Source of the DNA: Bacteroidota bacterium
Lineage (GTDB): Bacteria > Bacteroidota > Bacteroidia > 2-12-FULL-35-15
NCBI GenBank assembly: GCA_023251805.1
Contig: JAHEYB010000037.1
Coordinates: 1 to 36,237, forward strand
Length of the DNA stretch: 36,237 nt
Direction of reading: 5' to 3'
Position numbers and translations under genes: made by a program. Below, in pieces: positions 8,331 to 16,448 of the stretch. Below the pieces are notes generated by a model that saw only the letters and a program-made list of their open reading frames with translations, was not told where the DNA came from and ran no database searches. Position 1 is the stretch's first letter; every line of letters begins with the position of its first letter.

Positions 8331-8412
8331 TTTCCTTTTATTTTGTAGCCAATTCACACAAATATCGAAAAACGATTCCCTTATTTTCAGATTGATTATC
8401 TGCTTGCTTTTG
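8331..8412 (-). pseudogene. Decayed 3' fragment of an ORF6N gene
   Basis: This stretch closely resembles the 3' end of the intact ORF6N gene at 10430-10984. It shares the run TTTCCTTTTATTT.GTAGCCAATT and then, after an internal deletion, AT.GAAAAACGA and TGATTATCT. Read on the minus strand it gives KQADNQSENKGIVFRYLCEL, which parallels KKVDNHDKNMEVVFQYLDEL of the intact protein, followed by an early stop. I see no N-terminal ORF6N domain nearby, so only a tail remains. It lies between a T9SS gene terminator and the start of the next T9SS gene and appears to carry the -33 part of that gene's promoter. Confidence 0.6.
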
Positions 8413-8442
8413 CACATTGCGCATCGAAATACCTTACCTTTG
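8409..8442 (+). promoter_or_regulatory. Promoter for the 8459 T9SS gene
   Basis: TTTG (8409-8412) and TACCTTTG (8435-8442) are spaced by 22 nt, fitting the Bacteroidota -33/-7 pattern. The -7 box ends 16 nt before the ATG at 8459, so the leader would be short. Confidence 0.55.
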
Positions 8443-8458
8443 TTATAAATTAAATAGC

Positions 8459-10414
8459 ATGAAAATTATCTGCAAAAGCCCTTTCGCCATTTTCTTTTTC
8501 CTTTTAATCTGTCATTTTGGAGTAACAGCGCAAATGATTGGTCCAGATGCATACATGAAGGGAACAAGAATGGAAATGGGAATTACTGGAATTGGAGGCT
8601 TCGAAGGTGTTTCGATAACGACTTCTCCTCCACCCACCGGAATGCATGGGCGCTCTGCCAATAATCTTTTTGGAATTGTTGCAAACCCTCAAAGCAATGG
8701 ATGGCTTGGTAGTGCATATGATGGCGATTTTTTCACACCTGGTAGCCCTGAAAATGGCTGGGGATTTGAAATTGGTTCTACAGGAGCCTCCTCAAAGAGT
8801 AATAACTGTGCTAGTCCTCAAGACATCAATGGGACTATCACTTCCTACTCATATACTGGATCTGTAATTTCAGTTGTTTGGGAAGGGGATTATACTGTTG
8901 GAACAAATTTACATTTCAAGGCAAATTATACCATGCAGGATACAGATTTGTATTACACCACCGTTGTATCTATCACAAATAATACCGCTGCAACAATTCC
9001 TGATATGTATTATTATAAAAATATTGACCCTGATAATAACGAAGAAATTGGTGGAGGTTTTACTACTACAAATACTATTGTGAGTCAACCTACACTTCCT
9101 TATCCCTATGCATTTGTTTCTGCAACACAATCCACTCCTTGGAATTCATATTTAGCGTTGATTGGTTCAGGCCCTAATTGGAGAGCGAGTTACGGAGGAT
9201 TCTCAAATCGTGATGCTTCCGATTTGTGGACAGGAGGAGTTACACCAAGTGGAACATTTGTTCAAACAGTTGGATCCGTTAATGCTGCCGATGAAGCGAT
9301 GTCGGTTGCTTGTCGTATTCAAAATTTATTTCCAGGCACAACACAAACAATTACTTATTTAACAGTTGTTGATACCAATTCGGTTTTGCCCGCAATTGCT
9401 TCGAGTGGTTCCTTATATCTCAATTTTATTGGAGAAAATAATGCTTCTTCTGTGATTCCAGATACGATTAGAATTTGCGGAAGTGATTCTGTACAAATTA
9501 CAGTTACGGGTGCAACAGTAAATAATTATACTTGGGCATGGAGTCCACCAACTGGATTATCCACTGCAACAGGTGTTTCTGTAATGGCGAGTCCATCAAC
9601 ATTAACAACTTACACCGTTATTGGAACACCAATTGCAACGGGCACACCTGATACAATGTATATTGTTGCACAAGCATTTCCTTTTAGTACAGTTGCAACT
9701 TTGTCTTCTTTCCCTTCCGTTTGTAATACTGTCCCACCTTTTGTTTTAACAGGTGGTAGTCCGTATGGAGGAATTTATAGCGGACTTGGTGTATCAAGTG
9801 ATTCCATATTTAGTCCAGCAACTTTAAGTGGAACCGTTACTATTACTTACACAATTTCTGATTCGAATGCTTGTTCTGCAAGTGCAACAAGTACTATTTT
9901 TATACAGGCAGATTCAGCTACTTTTCCTCCAGGATTTTACTCTTATTGTAATGATACTATTTCCACCATTACACTTACTGGAGGAACTCCTGCAGGTGGC
10001 GTTTTTAGTGGGCCAGGTGTTAGCGGGGCTTCTGTTTTTGACCCTTCTACTGCACCTATAGGAGCATTTTATGTTTACTATAGTGTTACAGCAACTTGCC
10101 CAGCAATTGATAGTGCCTTGTTCACCGTTTATAATTGCACTCCCTCAGGAATTACAACAAGCGATCTCAATAACACTGTTTCTGTTTATCCGAATCCGTT
10201 TACGGAGGGTGTAACATTTACTGTTGGTGCAGATATTCAATTAAAAAATGCTGAGCTGATTTTGTATGATGGAATTGGAAAAGAAGTAATTCACACAACC
10301 GTTCAAAGTCATGAATTTAAATTGAAACGAAAAAATTTACAAAGCGGAATTTATTTTTATCGATTTATAAATGATAAAAAAGCAATAAGCTCCGGAAAAA
10401 TAGTGATAGAGTAA
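8459..10414 (+). CDS. Large secreted T9SS cargo protein with Ig/PKD-like repeats
   Basis: This encodes 651 residues from the ATG at 8459. Fourteen further in-frame codons upstream overlap the promoter and would precede the signal peptide (MKIICKSPFAIFFFLLICHFGVTAQ), so they are excluded. Residues about 25-310 form a beta-rich, G/T/S-rich domain (YYKNIDPDNNEEIGGGFTT and WNSYLALIGSGPNWRASYGGFSNRD). Residues about 315-555 contain Ig/PKD-like repeats typical of Bacteroidota surface proteins (PPTGLSTATGVSVMASPSTLTTYTV; two GGSPYGGIYSGLGVS / GGTPAGGVFSGPGVS units). The end is a T9SS type A sorting domain (VSVYPNPFTEGVTF...GIYFYRFINDKKAISSGKIVIE). It is probably an extracellular or surface adhesin-like protein; the binding partner is unknown. 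Confidence 0.88.
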   Translation: MKIICKSPFAIFFFLLICHFGVTAQMIGPDAYMKGTRMEMGITGIGGFEGVSITTSPPPTGMHGRSANNLFGIVANPQSNGWLGSAYDGDFFTPGSPENGWGFEIGSTGASSKSNNCASPQDINGTITSYSYTGSVISVVWEGDYTVGTNLHFKANYTMQDTDLYYTTVVSITNNTAATIPDMYYYKNIDPDNNEEIGGGFTTTNTIVSQPTLPYPYAFVSATQSTPWNSYLALIGSGPNWRASYGGFSNRDASDLWTGGVTPSGTFVQTVGSVNAADEAMSVACRIQNLFPGTTQTITYLTVVDTNSVLPAIASSGSLYLNFIGENNASSVIPDTIRICGSDSVQITVTGATVNNYTWAWSPPTGLSTATGVSVMASPSTLTTYTVIGTPIATGTPDTMYIVAQAFPFSTVATLSSFPSVCNTVPPFVLTGGSPYGGIYSGLGVSSDSIFSPATLSGTVTITYTISDSNACSASATSTIFIQADSATFPPGFYSYCNDTISTITLTGGTPAGGVFSGPGVSGASVFDPSTAPIGAFYVYYSVTATCPAIDSALFTVYNCTPSGITTSDLNNTVSVYPNPFTEGVTFTVGADIQLKNAELILYDGIGKEVIHTTVQSHEFKLKRKNLQSGIYFYRFINDKKAISSGKIVIE

Positions 10415-10419
10415 AAATA

Positions 10420-10448
10420 AAAACCCCGACTAAATTACTCGGGGTTTT
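10420..10448. terminator. Bidirectional hairpin terminator shared by two convergent genes
   Basis: AAAACCCCGA (10420-10429) and TCGGGGTTTT (10439-10448) form a perfect 10-bp stem with a 9-nt loop and T-runs on both sides. It serves the T9SS gene ending at 10414. It also overlaps the last codons of the ORF6N gene, whose stop codon is at 10430-10432. Confidence 0.85.
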
Positions 10449-10984
10449 TGTTTTCCTTTTATTTCGTAGCCAATTTTTTTTCTGTCTTCCAGATTTTCTT
10501 TCTTTTCTAGTAATTCGTCCAGATATTGAAAAACGACTTCCATGTTCTTGTCATGATTATCTACTTTCTTTTTAATCTTTTCAATTTCTAAGCGCAGTTC
10601 GGTATTATCCATTAGCATTTGACGAACTCGTGTGAAAATGCGCATAATTTGGATATTTACTTTTATAGCACGGTCACTTGATAAAATTCCTGAAAGCATT
10701 GCAACACCTTGTTCTGTGAAAGCTGAAGGGGCCTTTCTCGTGCCTCCCCAACTTGATGTTCCAAATTGGAACATCAAGTTTTTGAACTCTTCGGTTGTTA
10801 GTTCAAACATAAAATCATTAGGAAATCTTTTAATATTACGTTTTACAGCTTTATTTAAATTTCTTGTTTCTACCCCATAAAGCTCCGCTAAATCACTATC
10901 TAACATTACTTTTTGTCCTCTGATATAATAGATTTTATTCATTACTATTTCGTCAGGAATTATAAGCGCTTTACTTTTTGCCAT
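10430..10984 (-). CDS. ORF6N-domain DNA-binding protein
   Basis: This encodes 184 residues. The N-terminal ~95 residues match the ORF6N domain: IVMNKIYYIRGQKVMLDSDLAELYGV, ETRNLNKAVKRNIKRFPNDFMFELT, and RKAPSAFTEQGVAMLSGIL. The C-terminal part is a predicted coiled coil (LRLEIEKIKKKVDNHDKNMEVVFQYLDELLEKKE). ORF6N is related to KilA-N/BRO-type domains of phages and large DNA viruses and is common as single chromosomal genes in Bacteroidota. It is presumed to bind DNA, with targets unknown. The last codons are written in the terminator stem it shares with the upstream T9SS gene. A truncated relative sits at 8331-8412. Confidence 0.9.
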   Translation of the reverse strand: MAKSKALIIPDEIVMNKIYYIRGQKVMLDSDLAELYGVETRNLNKAVKRNIKRFPNDFMFELTTEEFKNLMFQFGTSSWGGTRKAPSAFTEQGVAMLSGILSSDRAIKVNIQIMRIFTRVRQMLMDNTELRLEIEKIKKKVDNHDKNMEVVFQYLDELLEKKENLEDRKKIGYEIKGKQKPRVI

Positions 10985-10996
10985 ATTCTTTTTTTA

Positions 10997-11004
10997 CAAA
11001 AGTA
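10997..11004 (-). promoter_or_regulatory. -7 box for the ORF6N gene
   Basis: The minus strand reads TACTTTTG, 12 nt before the ATG at 10984. A TTTG lies upstream (11019-11022) at 14 nt, shorter than consensus. Confidence 0.4.
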
Positions 11005-11046
11005 AATTCTTCCACTGCCAAAATGGGAGTGTTTTTAGAATAAAAA

Positions 11047-11071
11047 AACGCCATGCTTTTGGCATGACGTT
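11047..11071 (-). terminator. Terminator after the cysteine-rich micropeptide gene
   Basis: AACG-C-CATGC pairs with GCATG-A-CGTT with a single mismatch. On the minus strand it is followed by a T-run (CGTTTTTTTATT). It sits 19 bp past the micropeptide stop codon. Confidence 0.8.
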
Positions 11072-11090
11072 CTTTCAATTTACGAAGTAC

Positions 11091-11198
11091 TTAGCAACTG
11101 CATGTTCCGCAGCAACAAGTACCACAGCAGCAACAAATACATGCTACGGCAGCTCCAGCTAATATAACTGCAGCAATGCCAATATATAATTTTGTCAT
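11091..11198 (-). CDS. 35-residue cysteine-rich membrane or lipo-peptide
   Basis: Reading the minus strand from the ATG at 11198 gives 35 codons and a TAA. The first half is a small hydrophobic segment (MTKLYIGIAAVILAGAAVA). The second half is CICCCCGTCCCGTCSC, with 10 cysteines in 16 residues. Cys20 follows AVA and could be a lipobox (the -3 residue is A, so it is imperfect); otherwise the hydrophobic part is a membrane anchor. An A-rich leader precedes the ATG and a textbook terminator follows the stop, which supports a real gene despite its size. I recognise no family. Metal binding in the style of a metallothionein is one possibility, by composition only. It lies 69 bp downstream of another cysteine-rich exported protein on the same strand. 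Confidence 0.65.
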   Translation of the reverse strand: MTKLYIGIAAVILAGAAVACICCCCGTCCCGTCSC

Positions 11199-11234
11199 TG
11201 TTTTTTTATTTAAGATGAATAAATAGTTTGAATT

Positions 11235-11249
11235 ATACCGATACGGTAT
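11235..11249. promoter_or_regulatory. 15-bp palindrome between the two cysteine-rich genes
   Basis: ATACCG-ATA-CGGTAT is a perfect 6-bp inverted repeat with a 3-nt spacer, 36 nt before the micropeptide ATG and 18 nt past the stop of the 102-residue protein. The shape fits a dimeric repressor operator, though a small RNA hairpin is also possible. No TAnnTTTG box is seen between the genes, so co-transcription is possible. Confidence 0.35.
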
Positions 11250-11267
11250 CTGTATTAGAAAAAAAGT

Positions 11268-11576
11268 TCAAACCATTTTTGGCGGGCGCCAAGCTTCAGC
11301 AAAATAATTGGAATCAATATGCTCGTCTGCCGAGCGCATTTTTTTAGTTTCAACCTGAATTTTAATTATTTTCAATTGTGCTATTTCGCAATGAAAAAAT
11401 AAGCAACTTGTACAACAAATTCCAAAAGGGCAATTACTTGGTGAATTGGTCTTTTTTTCTCCGCAACAATTCAAGCTACATACTTCTGTGTTTTGCATAC
11501 AACCAAAAGCAGCAATCACCGGTGATATGCTCATCAGTGAAAGATAAAGTGCGAATATGAAAGTGAAGTGTTTCAT
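11268..11576 (-). CDS. Small cysteine-rich exported protein, DUF6660-like
   Basis: This encodes 102 residues with a signal peptide (MKHFTFIFALYLSLMSISPVIA). The mature part has nine cysteines at 26, 33, 37, 38, 49, 54, 55, 58 and 63, in the arrangements NCC and PFGICCTSC..FHC. The end reads FAEAWRPPKMV. The CC pairs plus a terminal aromatic-x-PPK motif recall the small Bacteroidota exported proteins (DUF6660 and related groups) often found beside metal-related TonB receptor genes. No such receptor is present here, so the link is by resemblance only. It precedes the micropeptide gene with a 69-bp gap containing a palindrome. Confidence 0.7.
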   Translation of the reverse strand: MKHFTFIFALYLSLMSISPVIAAFGCMQNTEVCSLNCCGEKKTNSPSNCPFGICCTSCLFFHCEIAQLKIIKIQVETKKMRSADEHIDSNYFAEAWRPPKMV

Positions 11577-11730
11577 TGTATGCTAAATTAAACCATTTCG
11601 TTAATGAAAAATTAAAACGAATTGATTTTAACATTATTTGGGTTTATGTTTTTTATTTAACAGAAAATTTTCCTGTGGAGTGCTTTCCTTTTATCTTGTC
11701 ATTATGCGGAGTTTAGAGTTTGCTAATGCC

Positions 11731-11759
11731 AAAAACCCCCGCAATGTGCGAGGATTTTT
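11731..11759 (-). terminator. Terminator after nrdA
   Basis: AAAAACCCCCGCA and TGCGAGGATTTTT pair around a 3-nt loop with minor mismatches. On the minus strand the hairpin ends in a T-run. It lies 29 bp past the nrdA stop. Confidence 0.75.
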
Positions 11760-11788
11760 GTATTTGAATTTATTCTCTTTTAACTTTC

Positions 11789-14221
11789 TTACGAACCACA
11801 GGCATCACATCCTTCTGGATTATCGAGCGAGCAAGAAATTTCTGCAGCTTTTAATGCTTCTGCTTCTAATATTGCCTGACGCTCTGCACTTATTTGTTGT
11901 TGACGTTCCATAATCAACACATCTTCGTTGCCTAATACTTCAGGAGTTTCTTTTGCAGCAGCAGCATCTGCAGTAAATTTAATTGCATCAGCAGCAGCTT
12001 TTGTACGCAAGTAATACATGCCGGTTTTTAATCCTGCTTTCCATCCATAGAAATGCATAGAAGATAATTTAGCGAAGTTTGCATCTTGCACAAACAAGTT
12101 CAACGATTGCGACTGGCAGATATATGCTCCGCGGTCGGCAGCCATATTGATAATTACTTTTTGAGAAATTTCCCAAACTGTTTTGTACAATGCTTTTACG
12201 TTATCAGGAATTTCGTTTATTCCTTGAACCGAACCATTTGCGACAATGATTTTGTTTTTCAATGAATCGTTCCAGATACCTAATTTCACTAAGTCTTTCA
12301 ATAAATGTTTGTTTACAATTACAAACTCTCCGGACAATACGCGTCTTGAATAAATGTTGGATGTGTATGGTTCAAAACATTCGTTGTTTCCTAAAATTTG
12401 AGAAGTAGAAGCGGTTGGCATTGGCGCTAACAATAAAGAATTACGTACACCAAATTGTTTTACTTCTTCTTTTAATACGTCCCATTCCCAGCGTGAAGAT
12501 GGAGTTACATTCCACATATCGTATTGGAAAATTCCTTTTGATACAGGGGAGCCAGCGTATGATTCATATGCACCATCTTTTTTCGCAAGGTCTTTTGAAG
12601 CAGTCATGGATGCATAGTAAATTGTTTCGTGAATTTCCTTATTCAGTTTAACTGCTTCAGGAGAATCAAAAGGGAAACGCATTAAGATAAATGCATCTGC
12701 TAATCCTTGCACACCAATACCGATAGGGCGGTGGCGCATGTTGGAATTACGAGCTTCAGCAACCGGGTAATAATTGCGGTCGATGATTTTATTTAAATTT
12801 TTTGTAATCACGTAGGTGATGTCAAATAATTTTTGGTGATCAAATTTTCCATCTTCCACAAAGCGAGGCAATGCGATAGAAGCCAAGTTACAAACGGCAA
12901 TCTCATCAGGAGAAGTGTACTCCATAATTTCGGTACATAAGTTTGACGACTTGATAGTACCCAAGTTTTGTTGATTGCTTTTTGAGTTACAAGCATCTTT
13001 GTAAAGCATGTAAGGATTACCTGTTTCAATTTGTGAATCAATGATGGCTGTCCAAAGTTCACGTGCCTGAATTGTTTTCCGTGCTTTCCCTTCTTGTTCG
13101 TAGCGTGTATATAATGCTTCGAATTCGGCTCCCCAACAATCGGATAATCCTGGTGCTTCGTTCGGGCAGAACAAAGACCATGTGCTGTTTTCTTCCACAC
13201 GTTTCATAAATAGATCGGGTGTCCACATTGCTGTAAACAAATCACGCGCACGAGCTTCTTCTTTACCAGTGTTTTTACGTAAGTCTAAGAATTCGTAAAT
13301 ATCAGCATGCCAAGGTTCCAGGTAAATAGCGAAAGAGCCTTTGCGTTTTCCACCACCTTGATCTACATAGCGAGCTGTATCGTTGAATACGCGCAACATA
13401 GGGATGATACCGTTTGATGTACCATTTGTTCCACGGATGTATGAGCCGGTAGCGCGAATGTTGTGAATGCTTAATCCGATTCCACCTGCGCTTTGTGAAA
13501 TTTTCGCACATGATTTTAATGTATCATAAATACCATCAATGCTATCTTCTTTTACGGTTAATAAAAAGCAAGAGGACATTTGAGGTTTAGGAGTTCCAGC
13601 GTTGAATAATGTTGGAGTAGCGTGCGTGAACCAGCGCTCCGACATTAAGTTATATGTTTCGATTGCAGCAGGGATATCATCTTTGTGAATACCAACAGCC
13701 ACACGCATTACCATGTGTTGAGGACGTTCAGCCACTTGTCCGTTTAGTTTCAACAAATACGAGCGCTCCAATGTTTTGAAACCGAAGTAATCGTATCCAA
13801 AATCACGGTCGTAGATAATTGTTGAATCCAACTCTTGTGCATTCTTCTGAATAATTTCGTGAACATCATCAGCAATCAAAGGAGCTTTTTTCCCGGTTTT
13901 GGGATCAATATAGTTGTACAACGCTTCCATCGTTTTAGAGAACGACTTGTTCGTGTTTTTGTGTAAGTTAGAAACTGCTATGCGAGACGCCAATAGCGCA
14001 TAGTCGGGATGTTTTGTGGTAAGCGAAGCAGCAGTTTCAGCAGCAAGGTTATCCAATTCGCTGGTTGTAACGCCTTCGTAAATTCCTTCAATTACCTTCA
14101 TGGCAACATTGATAGGAGTAACGTGAATAGGGTCCAAGCCGTAGCAAAGTTTTTGGATACGCGCTGTTACTTTGTCAAATTTTACTGATTCGCGGTTGCC
14201 ATCTCTTTTGATTACGTACAT
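11789..14221 (-). CDS. nrdA: Class Ia ribonucleoside-diphosphate reductase, alpha subunit
   Basis: This encodes 810 residues. It reduces ribonucleoside diphosphates to deoxyribonucleotides with the NrdB radical subunit, in the cytoplasm. The N-terminus is an ATP-cone ([22 protein letters not shown], to about residue 95), giving dATP feedback control. Catalytic features are visible: Cys218 (SSCFLL) and Cys444 (AVCNL), the active-site redox pair; N427-L-C429-T-E431, the thiyl-radical cysteine with its Asn and Glu; and the C-terminal shuttle pair C805-x-x-C808 (CDACGS). Length and motifs are complete. It lies downstream of nrdB on the same strand, 216 bp apart with dispersed repeats between. I found no convincing NrdR box upstream of either gene. 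Confidence 0.97.
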   Translation of the reverse strand: MYVIKRDGNRESVKFDKVTARIQKLCYGLDPIHVTPINVAMKVIEGIYEGVTTSELDNLAAETAASLTTKHPDYALLASRIAVSNLHKNTNKSFSKTMEALYNYIDPKTGKKAPLIADDVHEIIQKNAQELDSTIIYDRDFGYDYFGFKTLERSYLLKLNGQVAERPQHMVMRVAVGIHKDDIPAAIETYNLMSERWFTHATPTLFNAGTPKPQMSSCFLLTVKEDSIDGIYDTLKSCAKISQSAGGIGLSIHNIRATGSYIRGTNGTSNGIIPMLRVFNDTARYVDQGGGKRKGSFAIYLEPWHADIYEFLDLRKNTGKEEARARDLFTAMWTPDLFMKRVEENSTWSLFCPNEAPGLSDCWGAEFEALYTRYEQEGKARKTIQARELWTAIIDSQIETGNPYMLYKDACNSKSNQQNLGTIKSSNLCTEIMEYTSPDEIAVCNLASIALPRFVEDGKFDHQKLFDITYVITKNLNKIIDRNYYPVAEARNSNMRHRPIGIGVQGLADAFILMRFPFDSPEAVKLNKEIHETIYYASMTASKDLAKKDGAYESYAGSPVSKGIFQYDMWNVTPSSRWEWDVLKEEVKQFGVRNSLLLAPMPTASTSQILGNNECFEPYTSNIYSRRVLSGEFVIVNKHLLKDLVKLGIWNDSLKNKIIVANGSVQGINEIPDNVKALYKTVWEISQKVIINMAADRGAYICQSQSLNLFVQDANFAKLSSMHFYGWKAGLKTGMYYLRTKAAADAIKFTADAAAAKETPEVLGNEDVLIMERQQQISAERQAILEAEALKAAEISCSLDNPEGCDACGS

Positions 14222-14350
14222 AAATGAGAGTTGTTTGAGTAGTTAGTTAATAGTTTAGTAGTACTGTTTTTTGTTTGTATTCTTATATACTTTGTTTACG
14301 CACTTGGTATATAACGGTATTCTTAGTTTTTAATAATAATTCGATTCATC

Positions 14351-14402
14351 CCCCTGCCCCCTTCCTCCGTAGGAGTCCCTTTTGGAAAAGGGGGAATTGC
14401 TC
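14351..14402. repeat. Dispersed repeat family A, long form, copy 1
   Basis: The element runs CCCCCTTCC, a small hairpin around CTCCGTAGGAG, then CCCTTTTGGAAAAGGGGGAATTGCTC. It can fold as a long hairpin of the C-run against the G-run. A near-identical long copy is at 29442-29507, and shorter copies are at 19924-19968, 22493-22524 and 29380-29415. This copy lies in the nrdB-nrdA intergenic space. Confidence 0.8.
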
Positions 14403-14413
14403 TGAGTTTTTCT

Positions 14414-14437
14414 GTCACCCTGAGCGTAGTCGAAGGG
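14414..14437. repeat. Dispersed repeat family B, copy 1, touching the nrdB stop
   Basis: GTCACCCTGAGCGTAGTCGAAGGG is of the widespread 'CCTGAGCG.AGTCGAAGGG' type. It ends exactly at the nrdB stop codon (14438-14440). Related copies are at 22533-22590 and, in a hairpin form, at 32067-32153. Confidence 0.75.
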
Positions 14438-15406
14438 TTAAAAGTCTTCGTCAAGTTTAAACACATTGTCTTCTTTTTTGCCCATGACACCGGCTTTTTG
14501 ATATTCGGCAACACGTTTTTCAAAGAAGTTAGTTTTTCCTTGTAATGAAATAAGTTCCATAAAGTCGAATGGGCAAGTTGCGTTGTATTTTTTATCACAA
14601 CCCAGCGCAACCAGTAATCGGTCGGCAACAAATTCAATGTATTGACACATCAAATCGGCATTCATACCAATTAAACGAACGGGTAAAGCATCGGATACAA
14701 ATTCTTTTTCAATTTCAACTGCATTTGCGATGATGGCAGTTACTTTTTCTTTTGGCAATTGGTTCTTCAATTCAGAATACAAGAGACAAGCGAAATCGCA
14801 GTGTAGTCCTTCATCACGAGAGATGAGTTCATTTGAAAAAGTTAATCCTGGCATTAATCCGCGTTTTTTTAACCAGAAAATGGAGCAGAAACTTCCGCTG
14901 AAGAAAATTCCTTCAACAGCAGCAAAAGCAATAAGTCGTTCTGCGAAAGTTCCGTTACCTATCCATTTCAAAGCCCATTCAGCTTTTTTTCCAACACATG
15001 GCAATGTATCGATAGAATGAAAGAGCTTATCTTTTTCTTGCGGATCTTTAATATAGGAGTCGATTAATAAAGAATATGTTTCGGAGTGAATGTTCTCCAT
15101 CATAATTTGAAAACCATAAAAGCAACGTGCTTCAGGATATTGAACTTCATTCATAAAGTTCACAGCGAGGTTTTCATTTACGATACCATCGCTGGCAGCG
15201 AAGAATGCAAGTACATGTTTAATGAAATGTTTTTCATCATCATTTAACTTGTTATCCCAATCTTGTAAATCCGGATTTAAATCAATTTCTTCGGCAGTCC
15301 AAAAGCTTGCTTCAGCTTTTTTATACATCTCCCAAATGTTGTTGTGTTTGATTGGGAATAGAACGAATCGGTCTTTATTCTCTTTTAGTATTGGTTCTTC
15401 ATTCAT
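14438..15406 (-). CDS. nrdB: Class Ia ribonucleoside-diphosphate reductase, beta subunit
   Basis: This encodes 322 residues from the ATG at 15406 ([21 protein letters not shown]). A 19-codon upstream extension has no family resemblance and is excluded. The protein houses the di-metal centre and tyrosyl radical that starts catalysis in NrdA. Visible features are the helix ligands in [39 protein letters not shown] (an E..H ligand pair with an adjacent Tyr), [19 protein letters not shown] and [17 protein letters not shown]. The C-terminal peptide (NVFKLDEDF) is the conserved tail that docks onto NrdA. The gene is complete and heads the nrdB-nrdA unit. Confidence 0.96.
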   Translation of the reverse strand: MNEEPILKENKDRFVLFPIKHNNIWEMYKKAEASFWTAEEIDLNPDLQDWDNKLNDDEKHFIKHVLAFFAASDGIVNENLAVNFMNEVQYPEARCFYGFQIMMENIHSETYSLLIDSYIKDPQEKDKLFHSIDTLPCVGKKAEWALKWIGNGTFAERLIAFAAVEGIFFSGSFCSIFWLKKRGLMPGLTFSNELISRDEGLHCDFACLLYSELKNQLPKEKVTAIIANAVEIEKEFVSDALPVRLIGMNADLMCQYIEFVADRLLVALGCDKKYNATCPFDFMELISLQGKTNFFEKRVAEYQKAGVMGKKEDNVFKLDEDF

Positions 15407-15819
15407 AAATGTCAATCCGTTTAATATATTCCTAATTATTTGATTACCACCCCTTTGTATCAACTAGCGCTTTTGTTTAGAGGGCAAAAAATCCCTGAAA
15501 GCCACCTGCTTTCTTTTTGAGCTAATTCGTAAAATATTGCTTATTGAATTAAAGGTGTACAAATTTTGGTAAAAAAAAGTGTTGTGTCAAGTGCATTGAA
15601 TTAACATTTGCCCCAAGTTATAAACACGGCAAATTAACAGACGAATGTTAAGAATTAACCAATGTATTAAAAAACAGCATTTTAAGTTTGAAGTGAAAAA
15701 AACTGAAAATTAATTGAGAAAAAATTTGCAGTATCCGAAAAAAAAACACAATTAGAAATACAAGGCTTTTAAAGAGAACATGCTCTGGGATGCCAATTAA
15801 ATCAGACTATTTAGAGGCA
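15407..15819. other. 413-bp intergenic region upstream of nrdB
   Basis: This AT-rich stretch separates the nrdB start from the DUF3109 stop. It should hold the nrdBA promoter, but I find no TAnnTTTG box, no NrdR-type palindrome and no convincing terminator hairpin. No ORF with a credible start and family resemblance is present on either strand. Confidence 0.6.
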
Positions 15820-16383
15820 CTACTTTTTTATTTTGTCGGCTAACTCCAATTGCTTGTACCACGCTTCACCATATTTACGAATTAGTGGTTCGCGCAAAAA
15901 TTTGTAGACAGGCACATCTAACTTTGCACCGCATTCGCATGCAGGTTTACAGATATCCCATTTATGATAGTTTACTGCATCATAATCTTTGTATTTGCTG
16001 ATACGTACAGGATATAAGTGACAAGAGATGGGTTTTTTCCAAGTGATTTTTTTATCGTAGTAAGCTTGCTCAATGCCACATTTGGCAGTGCCTTGATCAA
16101 AAATAGTAAAAGCACAATGTTTTCCTTTTACTAAAGGAGTAGTATAATCACCGTCACTATCAATCACAAAAACGCCTTGTTTTTCAATGGCCTTCACGCC
16201 ATCTTTTGGTAAATAAGCCTTCACCTCATCCCATACATCTTCTAAAATGGCAATCTCTTCTTCATCGAGCGGGGCTCCGGATTCGCCTGCTACACAACAT
16301 TCTCCCTTGCATGCATTTAAATCGCAAACAAATTTTTTCTCTAATAAATGTTCAGAAACGATGGTATTATCTATTGCTATCAT
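15820..16383 (-). CDS. DUF3109 cysteine-rich protein
   Basis: This encodes 187 residues from the ATG at 16383 (MIAIDNTIVSEHLLEKKFVCDL). A 13-codon upstream extension overlaps the neighbouring terminator area and is not needed. Conserved cysteines follow the DUF3109 pattern: CDLNACKGECC near residue 20, then KHCAFTIFD, AKCGIEQAYY, ISCHLYPVRI and CKPACECGA. This resembles the YkgJ-type Cys cluster that binds a metal or Fe-S centre. The protein is cytoplasmic (no signal) and its function is unknown. A TATTTTTG box sits only 4 nt before the ATG, which would give a leaderless or nearly leaderless message. Confidence 0.88.
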   Translation of the reverse strand: MIAIDNTIVSEHLLEKKFVCDLNACKGECCVAGESGAPLDEEEIAILEDVWDEVKAYLPKDGVKAIEKQGVFVIDSDGDYTTPLVKGKHCAFTIFDQGTAKCGIEQAYYDKKITWKKPISCHLYPVRISKYKDYDAVNYHKWDICKPACECGAKLDVPVYKFLREPLIRKYGEAWYKQLELADKIKK

Positions 16384-16387
16384 GATG

Positions 16388-16395
16388 CAAAAATA
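16388..16395 (-). promoter_or_regulatory. Possible -7 box touching the DUF3109 start
   Basis: The minus strand reads TATTTTTG, 4 nt before the ATG at 16383. No -33 element is at the expected spacing, so this could be chance in AT-rich DNA. Confidence 0.28.
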
Positions 16396-16405
16396 CAAAT
16401 AAAAA

Positions 16406-16430
16406 AGCCGCGAGGTTGGCACTCGCAGCT
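16406..16430 (-). terminator. Terminator after the collagen-like gene
   Basis: AGCCGCGAG (16406-16414) pairs with CTCGCAGCT (16422-16430) with one mismatch. On the minus strand it is followed by a T-run (GGCTTTTTTATT). It lies 18 bp past the collagen-like gene stop. Confidence 0.8.
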
Positions 16431-16448
16431 CTTCTTTAAATAAGTAGT

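Noticed and set aside
10430..10984. Prophage remnant around the ORF6N gene
   Set aside because: No other phage gene, integrase or attachment site is nearby, and ORF6N genes are often single chromosomal genes in Bacteroidota.
14275..14460. Small plus-strand frame between nrdB and nrdA
   Set aside because: It runs through family A and B repeats and the antisense end of nrdB.
15407..15819. NrdR box or nucleotide riboswitch upstream of nrdB
   Set aside because: No pair of NrdR-like palindromes or conserved riboswitch core could be found by reading the region.
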